In this document: one piece after another, positions 63,946-64,000 of the stretch | How positions within the stretch are numbered: position 1 is the stretch's first letter | How the letters are laid out: each line of letters begins with the position of its first letter | NCBI GenBank assembly: GCA_049317525.1 | Contig: JBMOIC010000008.1 | Location: 23,493 to 87,492, forward strand | Source: UBA961 sp049317525 | GTDB taxonomy: Bacteria > Bacteroidota > Ignavibacteria > Kapaibacteriales > UBA961 | Direction of reading: 5' to 3' | Length of the DNA stretch: 64,000 nt | The notes under the pieces: generated by a model | Seen by the model: only the letters and a program-made list of their open reading frames with translations | The model's database searches: none | What the model was told of the DNA's origin: nothing | Program-made: the position numbers and the translations under genes

Positions 63946-64000
63946 TTATTTAGTAACTGATATCTGTTGCTGATCGATATATGGTCCCGCTACCATTTTA
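63946..64000 (-). CDS. 3' end of a probable T9SS-sorted protein (runs off right edge)
   Basis: The minus strand opens at the window edge and reads 17 residues, KMVAGPYIDQQQISVTK, before a stop at 63946-63948. The pattern (small-strand, glycine, basic last residue) resembles the end of a type A T9SS sorting domain, as in the C25-like protein at 54557. The nearby terminator on the same strand supports a gene end here. A second open frame (NGSGTIYRSATDISY) is possible. Too short for a firm call. Confidence 0.45.
   Translation of the reverse strand, partial: KMVAGPYIDQQQISVTK

Noticed and set aside
63946..63991. Alternative frame at the right edge (NGSGTIYRSATDISY)
   Set aside because: Both frames are open but this one lacks the T9SS-like ending; kept only as a caveat.

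Overview
The window is a gene-dense, AT-rich stretch (GC about one third, judged by eye) of a diderm bacterial chromosome. Several features point to the Bacteroidota/Chlorobi (FCB) side, possibly an Ignavibacteria- or Kapabacteria-like lineage. These are two C-termini that look like type IX secretion (T9SS) sorting domains, an LptE lipoprotein, paired OmpA-type outer-membrane proteins, a DUF4286 protein, and a class II glycyl-tRNA synthetase of the dimeric type. The phylum is inferred from gene content, not proven. I saw no rRNA, tRNA, CRISPR array, insertion sequence or phage gene. The content is mostly chromosomal housekeeping and nutrient metabolism.

Layout. 1-3172 (minus): 5' part of urocanate hydratase, an exported TldD/PmbA-related protein, a lipoprotein. 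3301-12362 (plus): cystathionine gamma-synthase, FtsW/RodA, asparagine synthetase, a beta-CASP nuclease, RidA, a double-NBD peptide ABC ATPase, and an ACMSD-type decarboxylase. 12357-14503: PdxB-like dehydrogenase (minus) and a TPR protein (plus). 14505-19897 (minus): NifU-like protein, UDP-glucuronate decarboxylase, FAH-family hydrolase, GT2 glycosyltransferase, LptE, a metallo-beta-lactamase hydrolase, DUF4286. 20032-23915 (plus): ABC exporter, MalK-type ATPase, TPR protein. 23912-35699 (minus): OsmC, MetG, a DUF4397 lipoprotein, two OmpA-domain proteins, a CtpA protease, an AEC transporter, an FAD oxidase. 35843-43837: TrpS, gamma-carbonic anhydrase-like protein, small membrane protein, P5C dehydrogenase, PaaN, KatG. 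43912-49820 (minus): homocysteine methyltransferase/MTHFR fusion, ribosomal protein S1, MiaA, GalE-like epimerase. 50100-54527 (plus): SecA and a membrane acyltransferase-like protein. 54557-63791: C25-like T9SS cargo, Der, GlyS, RNase H, CoaBC, RNA polymerase omega, HtrA. The right edge holds the 3' tip of another probable T9SS cargo gene.

How it fits together. Many genes serve amino-acid catabolism (hutU, an ACMSD-like enzyme, RidA, P5C dehydrogenase, PaaN, a DAO-family oxidase with a transporter, an FAH-family enzyme) and sulfur/one-carbon metabolism (cystathionine gamma-synthase, MTHFR fusion). Envelope biogenesis is also well represented (FtsW/RodA, LptE, UXS, GT2, SecA, HtrA, CtpA, OmpA proteins, T9SS cargo). 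Rho-independent terminators are clear and several are bidirectional between convergent genes.

The points most worth a second look are: a 17-cysteine, metallothionein-like block inside an OmpA-type protein; a methyltransferase domain fused to MTHFR that lacks all three zinc cysteines; a RidA with an apparent N-terminal export signal; and a C25-like T9SS protein with no visible His-Cys dyad.
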